Shown: positions 25,776 to 39,536 of the stretch, one piece after another
How the letters are laid out: each line of letters begins with the position of its first letter
Numbering within the stretch: the first letter of the stretch is position 1
Source of the DNA: Rotaria sp. Silwood1
Taxonomy: Eukaryota > Rotifera > Eurotatoria > Philodinida > Philodinidae
Assembly (NCBI GenBank): GCA_905250075.1
Contig: CAJNOP010000523.1
Span: 18,449-82,448 of the forward strand
Length of the DNA stretch: 64,000 nucleotides
Reading direction: 5' to 3'
Notes under the pieces: model-generated
Seen by the model: only the letters and a program-made list of their open reading frames with translations
Told to the model about the DNA's origin: nothing
The model's database searches: none
Translations under genes and position numbers: made by a program

Positions 25776-28700
25776 AAACTAATTGTTTTCTTTTTTTTTT
25801 TATAAATAAATATAATCAATTAAAGTATATTTTCAGATAATTAAGGATGTTGTTTTTAATCTTTTTTGTTATTTGAAAAATATATTAAAAAAGTCTTTTT
25901 TTTTTTCTTAACAATGTTATTAAATTTATATTCGAAATCAAAGTACGAGAACATATGGTTAAAACGTTTTGAAAGACTATTCGAAAGCATTGAGCTACAT
26001 ATTATTAGAATTCAGTACATAAAAAAGATTGAGTCAAATTATTAGAAAATTATAATACTATTTAGAATAGATAATTTGTTACAAACAATTAATTAATATT
26101 TTTTTTTGATTTCGATACGTCATTGTATGTATTTTTTTTTCTCTTTAATTTCTTGGGATGCCTGGAGTATATAATTGTTGACGTCGTTCGACATGAACAT
26201 TTTTTTATATGTTGCTAGTTAAGGTAAAATAATGAGTTCATGACTTTATTCTATTTCTCACAGATGATCATGAATAAACTAATTTCAAGGAAGTTATATG
26301 AATGCGCTTTTGTATTAATCTACAAATTATAGTACAAATGGATGTTACTTTATAAATAGAAAAGAACATCATTTAAAGACTTTGTTAGACGTCATTTTCT
26401 GAAGAAGTTGATTTCAAACTAAAAAAAAAAAAGAATCTTTTTTAAGCTCATGATTGTGCTTCCTTGAAAAATAGTTTTTCCTACTACAATATCACACAAA
26501 TTATTCAATACTAGGTTATTTTTTATTCAAGAATTATTCATCAGAATGATTTTCTTTGTTAAATAATGAAAATTTTATTCTAGTTCATTTTCATCAATCG
26601 TTCCACGAAATACATAAAAAGTAAAATTTAATTGTAATCAGGCTGATAATTAACACTGACGTTTTTTTGTAAAAGTTGACTGTTGACAATGGTGATAACA
26701 AATTATAAGAATTATAACAATCAACTATATTTATAGGTTTCATATAACTATAATTCGATTCATTTCTTTTTAGTTTTTGAGTGGATTCAGTGCAAGTTAT
26801 CTCGTCTCCTTTCCTAAAGAAAGAATGAAAATTACGATAAAAACATGAGAAGATAGTTTGAGTTCTGTACTTTCAGAACTAAAATGATTTTTAAAATTAG
26901 CATGTCATTTTTTAGTGATTTTTGTAATTTTTGCATAGAAAATAAGATCTTTTTCTTAGAAAAAAAAATATATATTTTCAGTTGTTTGTTTTGAAAATAA
27001 ACATTTTAAGGATATGTAGAAGTACTTTGATGAATTCCATTTATGGCTCGTAAAAAAAACAAAAGCACATCCAATGATAATGAGAAACAAGAAAAAAAAA
27101 GAACAAAACAAAGGAAAATATCGAAAAATAATGGGATCTATGGTGATCGACATGTGTCATGACAATTTACTATTTTTTACGATAGGTTTGTCTTGTCTCT
27201 CTGATGACAGCTAGAAGACTAATGTGGAAACTTCTTCAGATATTTCCTGCTCAATGCAATGATTTGTTTCCTATAGCTACTGTATAATTTTCTAATTAAA
27301 AAAATACGAGTTTTCCGGAAAACATCGGGGCTCTAGAAAGAAATGCGATAGATTAGTCAAATTTTTATAGAAACTCAAATCTTTTTAGAGTTTTTTTTAT
27401 TAAACTTATAAGAAAACAAAACTATTTAATTAATGAAGTGTAACATGTTGCAATAGATGTTTCTTTAAAGGAGATTCAAACATATTTAGTGTAGTTGACG
27501 ATTATTTTATTCAAATTGACCAACAAAAAAAAGATCTAAAAATGCTCAAATATCATAGAATTAATCTTTAAAAAAATGTTTTTCATTTTTTCTCTATTTA
27601 CGCTGTTCTGATCGCACATAGCCCCGATTTGTTTATAAGCCCTCATGCTACATATTTAATTTTGTTTTGTTTGAAAAATTATGACAAACTGCAGAGCATG
27701 GCAGTCTACTTTTTAAATTAATTTTTTTTTTACTATTTACACATACACTTAAGTAACCAGGTCCTCATTTTTAAAGAGCTTCTTTCAAATTCTTAACTTG
27801 TCAATCTTTTTTATCACATTAACAGTAAGAAATTAAAAAAAAAAGCCCGGACTGTTTCAAACAAAAAAAAATACTTAAATATATAGAATAAAGATCAACA
27901 GAATATGTTAGATTGTCAAATGAGATATTTCAGACCTTTACTTGATGATTATATCTCTCACACATCATGTAGTTAAAATATTGAATCACTTTAATTTAAT
28001 TGACATGTTTGATAGAATAAAATGAAAAAGAAATATATTTTATTGTTCTTGACTTGGTGTGGATGTTAGTACTTTTTATTTTATGCGTTCGTATGATTAC
28101 AGAAAATGGAGTCTAAGCCTTAGTTTTGAATCTAATCTTGCTTTTTAAAATTTATTAAAGAAAATTAAGTTTGATAAGTTCGATGACATAAAAGTAGTAC
28201 CCAGACAGGGTATAGAAACGCTAAATTCCAACTAATGAGTTAGATGACGATACCATTTTGACACTTTGGATATTGTTTTTTTACTTTAAATTTAATTTGC
28301 ATGAATATATAATGTTCTCTGGCTGTTTTTTTTCATATATTTATTTGCAAGTTACATTTTCTCATGTTTACTAGTCGACTCTAAATGAAACAATGTATTC
28401 ATTGCAATGCAACAGTAAGATTCTTTTCTAGATTAACACCTACAAAGAAAACATAAAAATTACAATTATTTTTATTGAACCTATAATTATCACTCATAAA
28501 TACTTCCAAATAAAAACTATGTCCTTGAAAATTTGATAATAGACTAAGTCGGTCAAACATTTTAACTTTTGAACATAGCTATAATCTTGACTTTGTTCAG
28601 AGAGAGTTCGATATGTAGGAAGCCTTTGTCTTATCATTAAAAAGACACAATGGGTGTATCTTCTATTCTTTTTGATTTGGTTATCTTAATCCCTATATTC

Positions 28701-31268
28701 TTTCGTGTCTCTTCTCCATTTGTCGATACAATAAAGAGAAAGAACAAGAATAGCACAATACTATCTGTACCAGTTGATATAGATAGTGATCAATGTATAA
28801 AAATAAACAACACATAGTCTGCTATAGTTATTTCGTGTTTAAATAAAATATTCACGATTATACTGACAGAGAGTATTATGTAAATTTCCTCACAATAAAT
28901 CCTACAGATTGTTACTATTTTAGAAAAAAAGAAATAGGATAGAATAGTTTTAGTTTTAAATATACTATTCTTAGATGTTCATACTCTACAGATCATTATT
29001 GGTCATACAACGAAAAATATATTGTATTACACATATGTTCGTGCTTGAAATATAAATACGAGAAAATATAACGGGCGTATGAATGCATAAAAAAATAGTT
29101 CGAAAACTATTTATAAATAGTAATTTTTTAAAGTAAAAACCAATGATACACATGTAATGGATTTTTCAGAGTAAATAGGTCTGTCAGTATTTCAACAATA
29201 TTATAGTTAATGTTCATGACTTCGACTGCTTGTACCATTCTTTATACATCGATAGAAAACATTTTAGTATAAAAACTAGCAGCCAATTATTTTACGCTAA
29301 TGAATGCAGAGCACTGTAGTGATGGATTTTGTAAGAGCATGTTCTTTCAACAGTTAGTTCTATTTTGTCTCGAACTAGATAAGTATCTAATCACACTCGT
29401 CTTATGTTTCCTATGTTTTCAAGTGTACTCCGTCTCGTCATCTTTAGTTACAGTTGTTTGAAAAACAGAGTAATGCATACATGCAGATATTTCATACAAA
29501 ACATCATAACATTGCTGTAATTCGTACTCTTATCTAACACTTTTTCACGAAATTTAAATTTCATACTAAATTATTGTCTAATCTTGCCAAGCAATCATTA
29601 TGTTTGAAATAACGACAGTATTAAAACTCAATAAAGTTAGTATAGCACGTGAAAATAAGAGTTTTGCAAAGTGATGGGAATTTTGTTTTACTAAAATAGT
29701 GGAAATTTTTATACAAGAAAACGACTGATTACACAACAAATGAAATTTGATGTAATACTGAGAAACAAATTTTCCAGATCCTTCTAAATGAATGATTAGA
29801 TTTGTTCTTACATTGAACATCTCACAGTTTTTATATTGAAATGTCGTCAATGCCTCTGTAAAGAAGAAATTGATAAAATGTTGAGTTGGATCCATTTATT
29901 CTGTCAAACACATGAATTAAATTAAAGTGATTTTTCATTTCAACTTAATTGAATCTACTAAAAAGAATCAAGAAATTAATCGAATGAATACGGTTGATAT
30001 TTGATATTACAATCGATGGTTATAACTTAATTAACTGTTTTTAACCGAAAATTTGATCAATTATAAGTCAAATGTTATAACTCAATCAGTTTTAACTTCC
30101 ACACGAGAAATAATTAAAAAAATATTTCGACTTATACAAAAGATTTTCTAACATAAAAATCTATTTTTCTAGGTAACATGCCAAATATTTGTTCTCTATA
30201 GTAAACCCATCATTTTCAATGTCTGATATTTAATTCTTAATGACATTTGAAGTTCTTTTTTTAGAACATATATCTCATATAATGATAAAACCTGATTAGT
30301 CTATTTAAAAAAATCTTTTTCTTCTCGCATAATGAATAATTAATCAGTACACATATAAGTGTCGTCAAGAAGAATTATTTATGGATGTTATAATTTAAAA
30401 AAGCAGACAAAATTGTGTAAACCAGTGGTGAAATCTAGAAATCGACTCAGAATATTTTTTTCTTTTTATTTATTTTGATATAACCTATTCCTATAACATT
30501 CACTTAATGGATTCATAAATAGCAACATTCATATTGTATGTAAAAAATTTCATTAAGTTGCTTATTTATCTAAAATATTTCAAATGTATATATCTTTTTA
30601 ACCCATAAGCTACATTTTTCTAAAAAAAAACATGAAAAAGAGTTTATTATGATTAGTGTCAGTAATCAAATAAGAATTACTCAAAAATAATAATAGATTA
30701 AATCATACTTGAAACTGTAGTACTCATGTTTTATTATCAGAAAAAAAAAAAGAACATCGAACTTTTATTTTGAATACTTGATTTCATTTGCTTAGAGAAA
30801 TTTAATAATATCATATTTTCATAACTTAACATTAGCTATCACTCTTCTATGACGCATGAATTTTTCACGGTTGTTTTTATTTATCTCTATTCAGATTAGG
30901 TCAAAAGCACATTTATGACGTGAAGCAAAGAAGATTAGTTCAAGGAGTAACAAACAAACGTTTTACCTCATCTTTTTCATTTGACAGATATAAACTTACT
31001 TCTTAAAAGAAGTTCCTCGCATAGGTCAATTAATATATGGTATTACTATTAATAGTTTTGTCATAATCCAAAAAACGCTGTTGGCACAATCCTTGTGGAA
31101 TTGAAATATGAAAAACGATTAGCTATTGTTGCTAATCATACGGAGATTGTTTTATTCTATCTATTTTGAAACGCATTTTGTTTATCATCGTTTTACTTAA
31201 TTCTCCAAAAAATACAATAAGGAAGTAGTTTAGATATTCTAGCAAGACTTTATTTATAAACAATCTGC
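25776..31268. other. Gene-free stretch between the two receptors
   Basis: About 5.5 kb of very AT-rich sequence. No conserved frame was found. A 105-residue minus-strand frame at 29578-29895 has no recognisable domain. A short inverted pair (ATCGGGGCT near 27325 and its complement near 27620) is present without other repeat evidence. Confidence 0.45.
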
Positions 31269-31273
31269 GATCG

Positions 31274-31281
31274 TATATAAG
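31274..31281 (+). promoter_or_regulatory. Putative TATA box of receptor gene 2
   Basis: TATATAAG in the context AATCTGCGATCG-TATATAAG, nearly identical to the element at 24423. It lies about 980 bp before the receptor ATG, so a 5' UTR intron or a promoter shared with an upstream exon would be needed. Confidence 0.45.
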
Positions 31282-32236
31282 CGCCAGTTGCACTCTATGA
31301 AAAGACGCAAGTTTTTACTTCCAAATTTCAACACTCCTTTTAGGTAGTGTATTATCAAAGTATTAAGAATAAAGATACTTTCTATTTAAATGAAATTATG
31401 TATTAATCATTAAATTGAACTCTCAACCAAAGTTTTCAATAAAAATGATATAATATACTCCATTGAAACTAGTTTATTAGTACTGGCACGAATATGTACT
31501 TAACATGATTATGAATGGATTACCTCTGATTCAGGACTGAATTTTACTAAATGAGGTAAAAGAGAATAATCATTAGTAGAAATAATAATAGACCTACTAA
31601 TGAAATAAGAGATAAAAGAATGATTTTTTTATCATATAGTGAAAGTTTACTTGAAAAGAAATTGAGTCTATTTTAAGATATATGTCAGTATCAATTCTAA
31701 AATCATATTATTAAAATGGAGTCTATCATCATTGCATACTTGCTTACCAGGGACGAAATTATGTGAAACGATAAAATCTTTTTTTTTTGTTTTTTGAGAC
31801 TGTTGTGTAGAAAGTCGGATTAATCTTAGTCGATTATGAAATAGAGATGGAGTCGGTTCATAATTTCTTGGAACCGAACTGATCCTATCCTCTATTACGA
31901 GTGACTATAAAGTTTTATGAAAATGATTTTTTTCCTGTCGAATGTTCTACTATAAATTAAAATTGATAATATGTGTACTTATTATTTAATAAATAATTTA
32001 TGAAAGAAAAAATTATATATTCAACACGACTTTTCCGTGAAATATATTATTCATCATGAAATCTTTATATTCAGAGCTCATAAATCGAAAACCATTTGTA
32101 CATAAAATTTATCTTTTTAATATTATAGAACCTTATGTTTTTATGTGTCCTATGCTCATTGTATTTCATGATGAATATCGAACATAGTTTTCTTTTATTC
32201 TGAAATTCGAAATAAAAAGTTTATCATGTTTATTTT

Positions 32237-32238
32237 AG
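32237..32238 (+). other. Splice acceptor 18 nt before the receptor 2 ATG
   Basis: TGTTTATTTTAG ends at 32238, with the ATG at 32257. Same arrangement as receptor 1. It would join a distant 5' exon or a trans-spliced leader. Confidence 0.45.
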
Positions 32239-32256
32239 ATAAAAAATTTCTAATCG

Positions 32257-33282
32257 ATGCTTAATATATCATTAAATACATCATCATATCAAGACTTGAC
32301 ATTCATAGCCACTACATTTACGATTATTACAATCGCATTAGCTTGTTTGACTATTTGTTTGGATTCAGTTATCTTATTTCGGCTTATCTATTATGGTAAA
32401 CTTAAAAAACGTTCTACAAAAAGTAGAAGTCGTCGTATTGGTCTTCTTCATTCGATGAATACTTATATTCATATTATTGGTGGTACCACAACATTTCTTA
32501 TAATGTCTATTCGAACGTTATTTGGTGATTTATATTTATATAATAAGGAAGAGATGTCTCCTTCTTGGCATTGTCGTTTATTAAATTATTTAACATCTAT
32601 GTTTCCGGCAGGTATATATGGTTCTTGTTTTTTACAAGCACTTTTTCGTTTTTGGCGTATTATCAAACCTCATCAACGTTCATATAGAAAATTTTCATTT
32701 CACTTTCGACTTATCGGTCTTCATTGGATATTAATTATAATATTATCTATTCCTGTTTGGTTTCGTTCGGTTTATTTGTCATCAGAAAATTTTTGTTTAA
32801 ATCGTTTTAGTGATACATGGTCATCAGTTTATATTTCAGTAACATCTGTTGCAATACCTGTATGCAGTATAGTTATTGTTTATTTAAAAATTGTTTTGTA
32901 TATGAGACATAGCTGGCAATCAAGAAAAAGATGGAGACGAATGAAACGAGATGTTGCAACTATTAGAAGAATTATTATTTTAGTTATTGTTCTTCTAAAT
33001 ACGAGTAGTGCTGCAATTATACTTTGGCTATTGATGTTTATTCAAAAACGTATGCATCCACTTTCTTATCGACTTCTTTGTTTCATGGTTGAAATTGGCA
33101 TGTTAGCATGTAGTATTGCTTTATTAGTTGTTTCTCCTCAATTGAGACGAGCACTAAAATCAACAAATTATTATCGACAAAAACACCGTTCGAATAATAA
33201 ATCAACTAGTTCTCAATTTAGAAAAAATGCTCAAGAAGTAATGCCATTAAAAGATATATCTGCTGTTTTAAAGGCACAATAA
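32257..33282 (+). CDS. Orphan rhodopsin-like 7TM receptor, paralog 2
   Basis: An intronless 341-residue membrane protein, full-length paralog of the receptor at 24777. Conserved landmarks are SRSRRIGLLHSMNTYIHIIG in the first loop and TM2, WHC before TM3, YGSCFLQALFRFWR at the end of TM3, FCL in the second extracellular loop, RRMKRDVATIRRI in loop 3 and VVSPQLRRA at the end of TM7. DRY is replaced by FRF and NPxxY is absent, as in the paralog, so these are family traits and not damage. The basic, Ser-rich tail is longer than in paralog 1. Ligand unknown. Confidence 0.86.
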   Translation: MLNISLNTSSYQDLTFIATTFTIITIALACLTICLDSVILFRLIYYGKLKKRSTKSRSRRIGLLHSMNTYIHIIGGTTTFLIMSIRTLFGDLYLYNKEEMSPSWHCRLLNYLTSMFPAGIYGSCFLQALFRFWRIIKPHQRSYRKFSFHFRLIGLHWILIIILSIPVWFRSVYLSSENFCLNRFSDTWSSVYISVTSVAIPVCSIVIVYLKIVLYMRHSWQSRKRWRRMKRDVATIRRIIILVIVLLNTSSAAIILWLLMFIQKRMHPLSYRLLCFMVEIGMLACSIALLVVSPQLRRALKSTNYYRQKHRSNNKSTSSQFRKNAQEVMPLKDISAVLKAQ

Positions 33283-36200
33283 CAAAACAATCCACGGAAT
33301 CAAACGTGGTAACGATGATGTGACCTTTTATCATGTATTCTATTTATAATTTTCACTGATCTGTACCGAACGAATGTGAAAAAAATCGTTTGATTATCTC
33401 ATTTTAAGTGTCATGACTTTATTAAGAACTTCGTTTAACTAACAACTTGACATTATAGTGTTGTTAAAGTATGCTCACAACAATCAACCCCCAATGAACA
33501 ATAAAACTAATGAGAAACTCTCTTTTAATTGCATTGTTGAACTATTTTTTAATGAATAAATAAAATTTATTTAGTTATTTATTTTGAAATCTTACAACAG
33601 ATGTTTCTAACAATTTTCAAATACTTTTCATTGTCTCATTTGTCGAAATAAAAATTGTTTTTAAAAGAAGTATCATGCAACTGAATCATAATAACATATC
33701 ATAAAACAACTCGAATTATAAAACAAAGAAAAGAATCAAAGAATTTAGTGAAAAGAGAATGATAAAAAAATATTTTCGTCGATTATCTCATGTTTATGTA
33801 TAGATACACCAGTCTAAAAAATATGAAACTTACGATTACTCACTGGAATCTTTTGTGCAAATTACTTATTTGTGAAGTAATTGGCTGCTTGTACTCGTAT
33901 TCTTGAAAGTCGATGACCAGTTTATCATTTATACTTCATTATATTTACTAAATCACCTATCGATAAATAGTAATAGCAACGGATGTTATTAAACGTATTA
34001 TTGTACGTGAAAAAAAACTTCTAAAATAAGGATTCATAAACTTATTCTCTATTTGTTTACGCTATCACCGTAAATCCAAACTATGATTGAAAGTAAGAAT
34101 ATCATCAAAACGTATTTCGAGAAAAGGTCAGGTTTTTATTCCATGTTTCTTGCGCAACTGAAAAACCTCATGTCAACCGATGAACATTCAATAAATAATA
34201 TACTACATTGTTTTAATTTTTTTCACTTCAAATGAACTCTTTAATTGGTCACATACTGTTGCATTTAATCATATAAAATTACTTAAAACTGCTGCAATCG
34301 AATAAATAATATTTCACAAAAAACATTTTCTATATATTCATTCGTAATTGTAATCCTCTACATGCTCAATTGAGAAATATACTCCTAGTACTACTGAAAG
34401 TTCGCTATTGAGTTGCAAAACAGAGATTTTGTGCATATATAAATTTTTTCTAAGGAATATCTATTGAAAATAAAACAATAAATTCTCGACATCATTGAGA
34501 ACAAAAAAATGCTATAAGAAATTTAATTTCTGTTTTGAGAACTATCGAACTGAGCTCGTAAACAATTAAATCTATTAATATGGTGATTGTAAGTGAGGCT
34601 CGAGTGAATTTGTGAAGTCTCTTATCGACCAACAAGTCCCTCATCAAAAACTAGAACGTCATGTTAAGCTAGATTTTAATATATCGTTCATATACAAGAT
34701 TTACTAAAAACGTAAAATTGCGAATGCTTCTTAGTTGAGGATTCAACTGAATATTGTGTTCCCTAGACGGAAAGAATAGGGTCCAGAAACAGAAACTAAC
34801 GTGTTTCTGTGTCTCTATAACCGCAAATGATCATTGAGTTATAATTAAAATGATCATTGACTAACTGTGGCCTAAATAACCATCTTGTAATTACGACCAA
34901 TAAAAGTGATTTAGTAATTACGGTACAATTGAGCACCTACTAATTATAAATCAAATCGTTAGAAAACGTAACAAAATGCTGATACGGTTATGATAAATCA
35001 ATGATTCCACTAATATACTGTATAATGACTGGTTTTTGTTTTTAGAAGATTCTTTGCACTTTTATATAGTCTCACGTAAAATGATTATTCAGCGACAAAC
35101 ATACATATATTATTATAACAATGTACATCTCATTTACTTTATAATAAAAAAACCTCAAGGGGTAAATTTCCCGATAAACTCCCGAATATAGTACTGATTT
35201 TTAATTCTTAAAATTAACTGTTGGACCTGCACCATTGACCGAAAGACATCACGCTTCTTAAAAATTGTGAACGCACTCGAGTAGCCTGTACTAGTTACAG
35301 TGACTATTCTTCTTACTTTACGAGCTTGATTGTATAGTATAGATGGCGTCACGAAATTATTCATTAGTCGAAAGATAAAATCAATAGAAGTAATTGCAGA
35401 GTCATCCATCAAAATATGCTCTTATCCATAAAAATAGTTGTCTTTGGATTGAAATCGATTTTTTGACGACCAACGGAACCAAATTAATAGAAAAATAATC
35501 AAAAATTAGTATAAAGATACTAAAACACCTCAACCGACGTTTTCTAGAATAGCCATGATTAGCGATCAATTTTGTCGAAAGAAAAAGACAACACTGTTTG
35601 TTACTTCAGTTTTATTTTTGTGTTATAAGAACGTTCGGTTTATTTATATGACTCAAGAACTGCTTTATTCTGATATGTGTACGTCTGGAATATGATCGTG
35701 ATAATGCTCGTGCATCTCAAAACACGTTTTCAGAAGAGTATGACAAAAATAAGTGAGCTGTTTGTGTCGTAGATGGCGGAAAAATTTGTTTGTGCAATCC
35801 ATAAATATAAATAAACTAAGTAGTGTGGATTTAATTCTATAGAAATCAATGCGTAAGATGTGATGATATAAGGTTGTTCGCTTTGTGTTCGATTCTCCCT
35901 TTTAACTGATAATTTACGAGATTGTTTTGTAATACGCAACCAGTCTTTATAGTCGGATGTAAAATAAAATAAGCCAAGCATAATATATACGAACAATGAG
36001 CAATTTTGAACGGTGTTTAAACATTAACATTAATGAATTTAAAATAACCAAATAATTATATATACCTTCATATTCATCATAAAACAATAAAAATTTTAAA
36101 ACTTTATTGTCACAAGTTTTTTGACGTGAGAAAAAACTTTGCTTGTGTTTAATATGTACATAGAATTTTAACAAAACATAGTCTTATTTCTTTCTTTTAT

Positions 36201-36426
36201 CATATTTTTGTACAAAGATGTATGCTATCTTGAATAAATATAAAATACTGAGTTGAAATGAAAAGAAACCACGACTAACTTGAGGGAAATTTAACTGTAG
36301 ATCCTATGCCATCATATAAATATTTGAAGTTTAAATTTTAACAAAAAAATTGCCAGCAAAATGCATTGAACGCAGAAACTTGCGATCTTTTTTGTTTGAG
36401 TATCCAAGAATGCTAACGCCTTATCA
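33283..36426. other. Intergenic; one motif-free open frame
   Basis: The receptor 3' flank is followed by AT-rich DNA. An 85-residue minus-strand frame at 35155-35412 (with RKVRRIVTVTSTGYSSAF) has a protein-like composition, but I cannot place it. Nothing else was recognised. Confidence 0.4.
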
Positions 36427-36653
36427 TTAATATTCTTTACATATCATTAGCCATCTTTGCAATATATCAATAGCTTCTATCTTGTGATCTATGATGTAAC
36501 CAGACAAAATGGTTCGTGATGATAGCAGAGTAAATTCTATATCAGGAGTAGTCTGCATTGCAATAATATTAACCAAGCAAGTACGACGAATAGTTGCAAG
36601 TGAAAGTTTTGGTTGTTGAACGAGTGTAACTTGAAAAGCATTTTCAGATTGTC
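36427..36653 (-). other. Short coding-like fragment, unknown family
   Basis: A minus-strand frame without stop reads like protein (LVQQPKLSLATIRRTCLV, then LSGYIIDHKIEAIDILQR) and ends at a TAA at 36427-36429. It is bounded upstream by a TAG and has no start codon near its beginning, so it would be a terminal exon or a relic. No family was recognised. Confidence 0.3.
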
Positions 36654-39536
36654 GCTATCGACAATTGTTGTTGCTAAGCCGTTGAAATGAACTAAGTCTG
36701 CATCTTATTCTACCAGGAGAATGAGTGTACAAATGTCATTGAATAAGAAAACGTATTGATATTGATTAGTATCAGAATAAATGCTGAATTCATCAATCGA
36801 AATTTAACTTCTGAATAAGGATTACACGATCCATTATTTTAAAGATTTCGCGCTGTTGGTAATAAAAATTTCAAATTTATATGAAGGCATCAATACAAAT
36901 ATCAAACAGTTAATATAGAGAGAGTTGTTGCAAAACTGAATTTAGAATTCGAGTATCGATATTCATTCTGTGGTCCATGATTTTTTTTACTTCTATTGTG
37001 TCTAGTGACGCACAAAGATAATCTCAACTATTGTTTTTATTACTTGAAGCCTACATTACTCGATACATAGAACGAATAAGATGTGTCCGCAGCAAAGTTT
37101 TACTCATATAATGTTTATGTAGTCTTTAATTATTTTAGACAGATTTATTGAGTAAGTTTTTTTATTAAGTTCAAATATTGGTAATTAATGTTGCTTTTGA
37201 GCCCCAATAGTTGTTTTCGTTTTCCTTCTATAATGTAAACAATAAATAAATAGAATCATCTTGTACTTATATCTGATTCCTCTGTTCTTTTAAAACACTA
37301 TTCTATCAATGTTGAGTGTCAAATTTAATAATCTTGACATGCCATCGTTTGTAGACTGCTGGAATAAAAAAAGCCATTGTAGAATACACGGTATTTATGT
37401 AAAGCAAATGAAAAGAACTATGTTATGAGCAACACCAATCTTCAGTGCTCTAAAAAAGAACATATAACTCACTCTTTATTGCACTGAAATCATTTGCTCT
37501 TACACCAACTCGAATGTCAGTGTGGATGAAGAAAAAATCCATATGAACACCCACATAGAATAACAATAATTATTCGTGTATTTGGGCTATGATTGTGGTT
37601 ATGGATTATCACTTCATCTACATCCACCGATTGACCTATACTCACAATGGCACTCCTACACCTCACCTTCTCTAGGAAGAACATTGTCAAATACTCCATC
37701 AAAGCCACATTCTCCTATGTACCAACCAATGACATCGGTCAAGCGACAAATTCATCCAAATTCATGGGTGTATAATTGTTTTCTATACTAAGATCAATGA
37801 TTTGAGGTCGTTCGTGAATCAAAAGATAAAACAGTGATTGAAGCAAGTAAGCCATGCTAGTATAGTTATGAAAGAGTGCAGAGTATTCAAATGAATTCAA
37901 TGTTTGCTATATTCATTTCTGATTAACTATGAAAACAACTGGTAATTCCTGATAAGTAAACATGTGTGCCGGTATATTCGAGCGTAATATTGAGATTCAT
38001 TTCGATTAAAGTTTCTAATGACAGAGTCTTTTCTACGATAACAACATTTGTAGAATATCTAATTTTCAAAAATATACTATTTACTCTCTCAATCAAGAAG
38101 CACAGTATCATGAGAACCGTGGCAAGCTAGTAAATAGTTTTACTAATAGTTATATCCTTTTAACTTTCATTTTAATAGCACTCCAATGTGAGTTCATACT
38201 TTTGTCAGCGACAAACGCAAGGGACATGTAGTCTCGAAAAATTCTCTTATTATTAGAGAGAACTGAATCCATCCAAGTGGAGTGTTCCAGTTGCTACAAT
38301 CGATAGTTTCCTTTGCTTTTTGATACTTCTTCTTACAACCAAATGCTGACATAGTTTCCCCGAACAAGTTACGGCTAGTTCCAACTCGTATGTCATCGTA
38401 ACTTGTCGGAATTCGCCGAAAAAAAATCCTTGCTGAAATTTAGTTGCAAGAAATTTGTCGGAACTCGATGGAAGTCATTGATTTCAATCGAGTGAAGATA
38501 GCCTAGGTATGTTTTCAAAAGGGAGTGATAACTGCTATTCTTTTTTAATCTGATCCAAGCTCATGTGTGCACATTTTTGTAATAATTATACTCGATTGAA
38601 AGAATGGACCTCTATTTTTCATCATATTGTCTAACTTAGTGGCTAACAAAAGATCTGTGTATTGAATGTGATAAAGAAGAAGAACGAGCCTCTCTGGAAA
38701 ACTGGGCATGAACATAAGTTTTGATCGTAAGCAATTACAATCAAATCTTGAAAAGAAAAATACCACATTCAGATGAACTTCCTCGAGAATGAGTATCCAT
38801 TGCAACTCTTACAAGGGAACCTTTTAAGATGTTAATCAAGTTTTGACCTCAATTTTTGTACATTACTTAGAGGACAACTAGATTATGAAAGCCCTGAGAT
38901 AATATGGCCGAAAATTATTACTTATGTAAAAGATTGAATTTTTCGTGGATTTTCCTGTTGAAAACTTATTCTCAACTGAAATATGATTATACTGGAAAAT
39001 TGAGTTTCTACATAAACCATTCAACAACTTTGTTTTTATTTTCAGTTAAGATTTATGGTTGCTAATCTGTGTTTTCTTTTTTAACTAACTACAAAAGTCA
39101 AGCAATCAGGCAGACGATAACCATAGTTTAGTTCAATATTCAAGGATTCAAAAACAAACAAGAATAATACTAAAGTACCAGCAGCTAGTTCACATGATCG
39201 TGCAAGTGTATTTTTAACGATTATAATCATTATTCAGGAGTGATAGAGATTGTATTAAAAAGGGTCGTGTTTTCTATTGCTCATTAGATGTATCGTTTTG
39301 CAGGATATTTCATCTATTATAATGCGTTTTCCAATCGTAAAAGCCAACTCCGAATATGTTCATGTGAACACCAGATTTGTTAATTTTCTTTGTTACAATG
39401 AAACAAGAATTTCATTAATGCTCCCCCGTCGTCACCAGGTGAAATCACTAAATGAATGCTATTCATTCAACATTTCATGCTGTCTTGATTTTTTCAATTT
39501 TTTTATTTGATTCGATACATATAAAGCGTATAGAAC
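36654..39536. other. Intergenic; nothing recognised
   Basis: No conserved gene. Several 60-85 residue frames on both strands (37517-37791, 38545-38805, 39277-39510) lack motifs. An ATATAAAG box occurs at 39519-39526, only 11 nt before the next start codon, so its role as a TATA box is doubtful. Confidence 0.4.

Noticed and set aside
27324..27628. MITE bounded by the 9-bp inverted pair ATCGGGGCT
   Set aside because: Only 9-12 bp match, with no target duplication or second copy; chance is likely enough.
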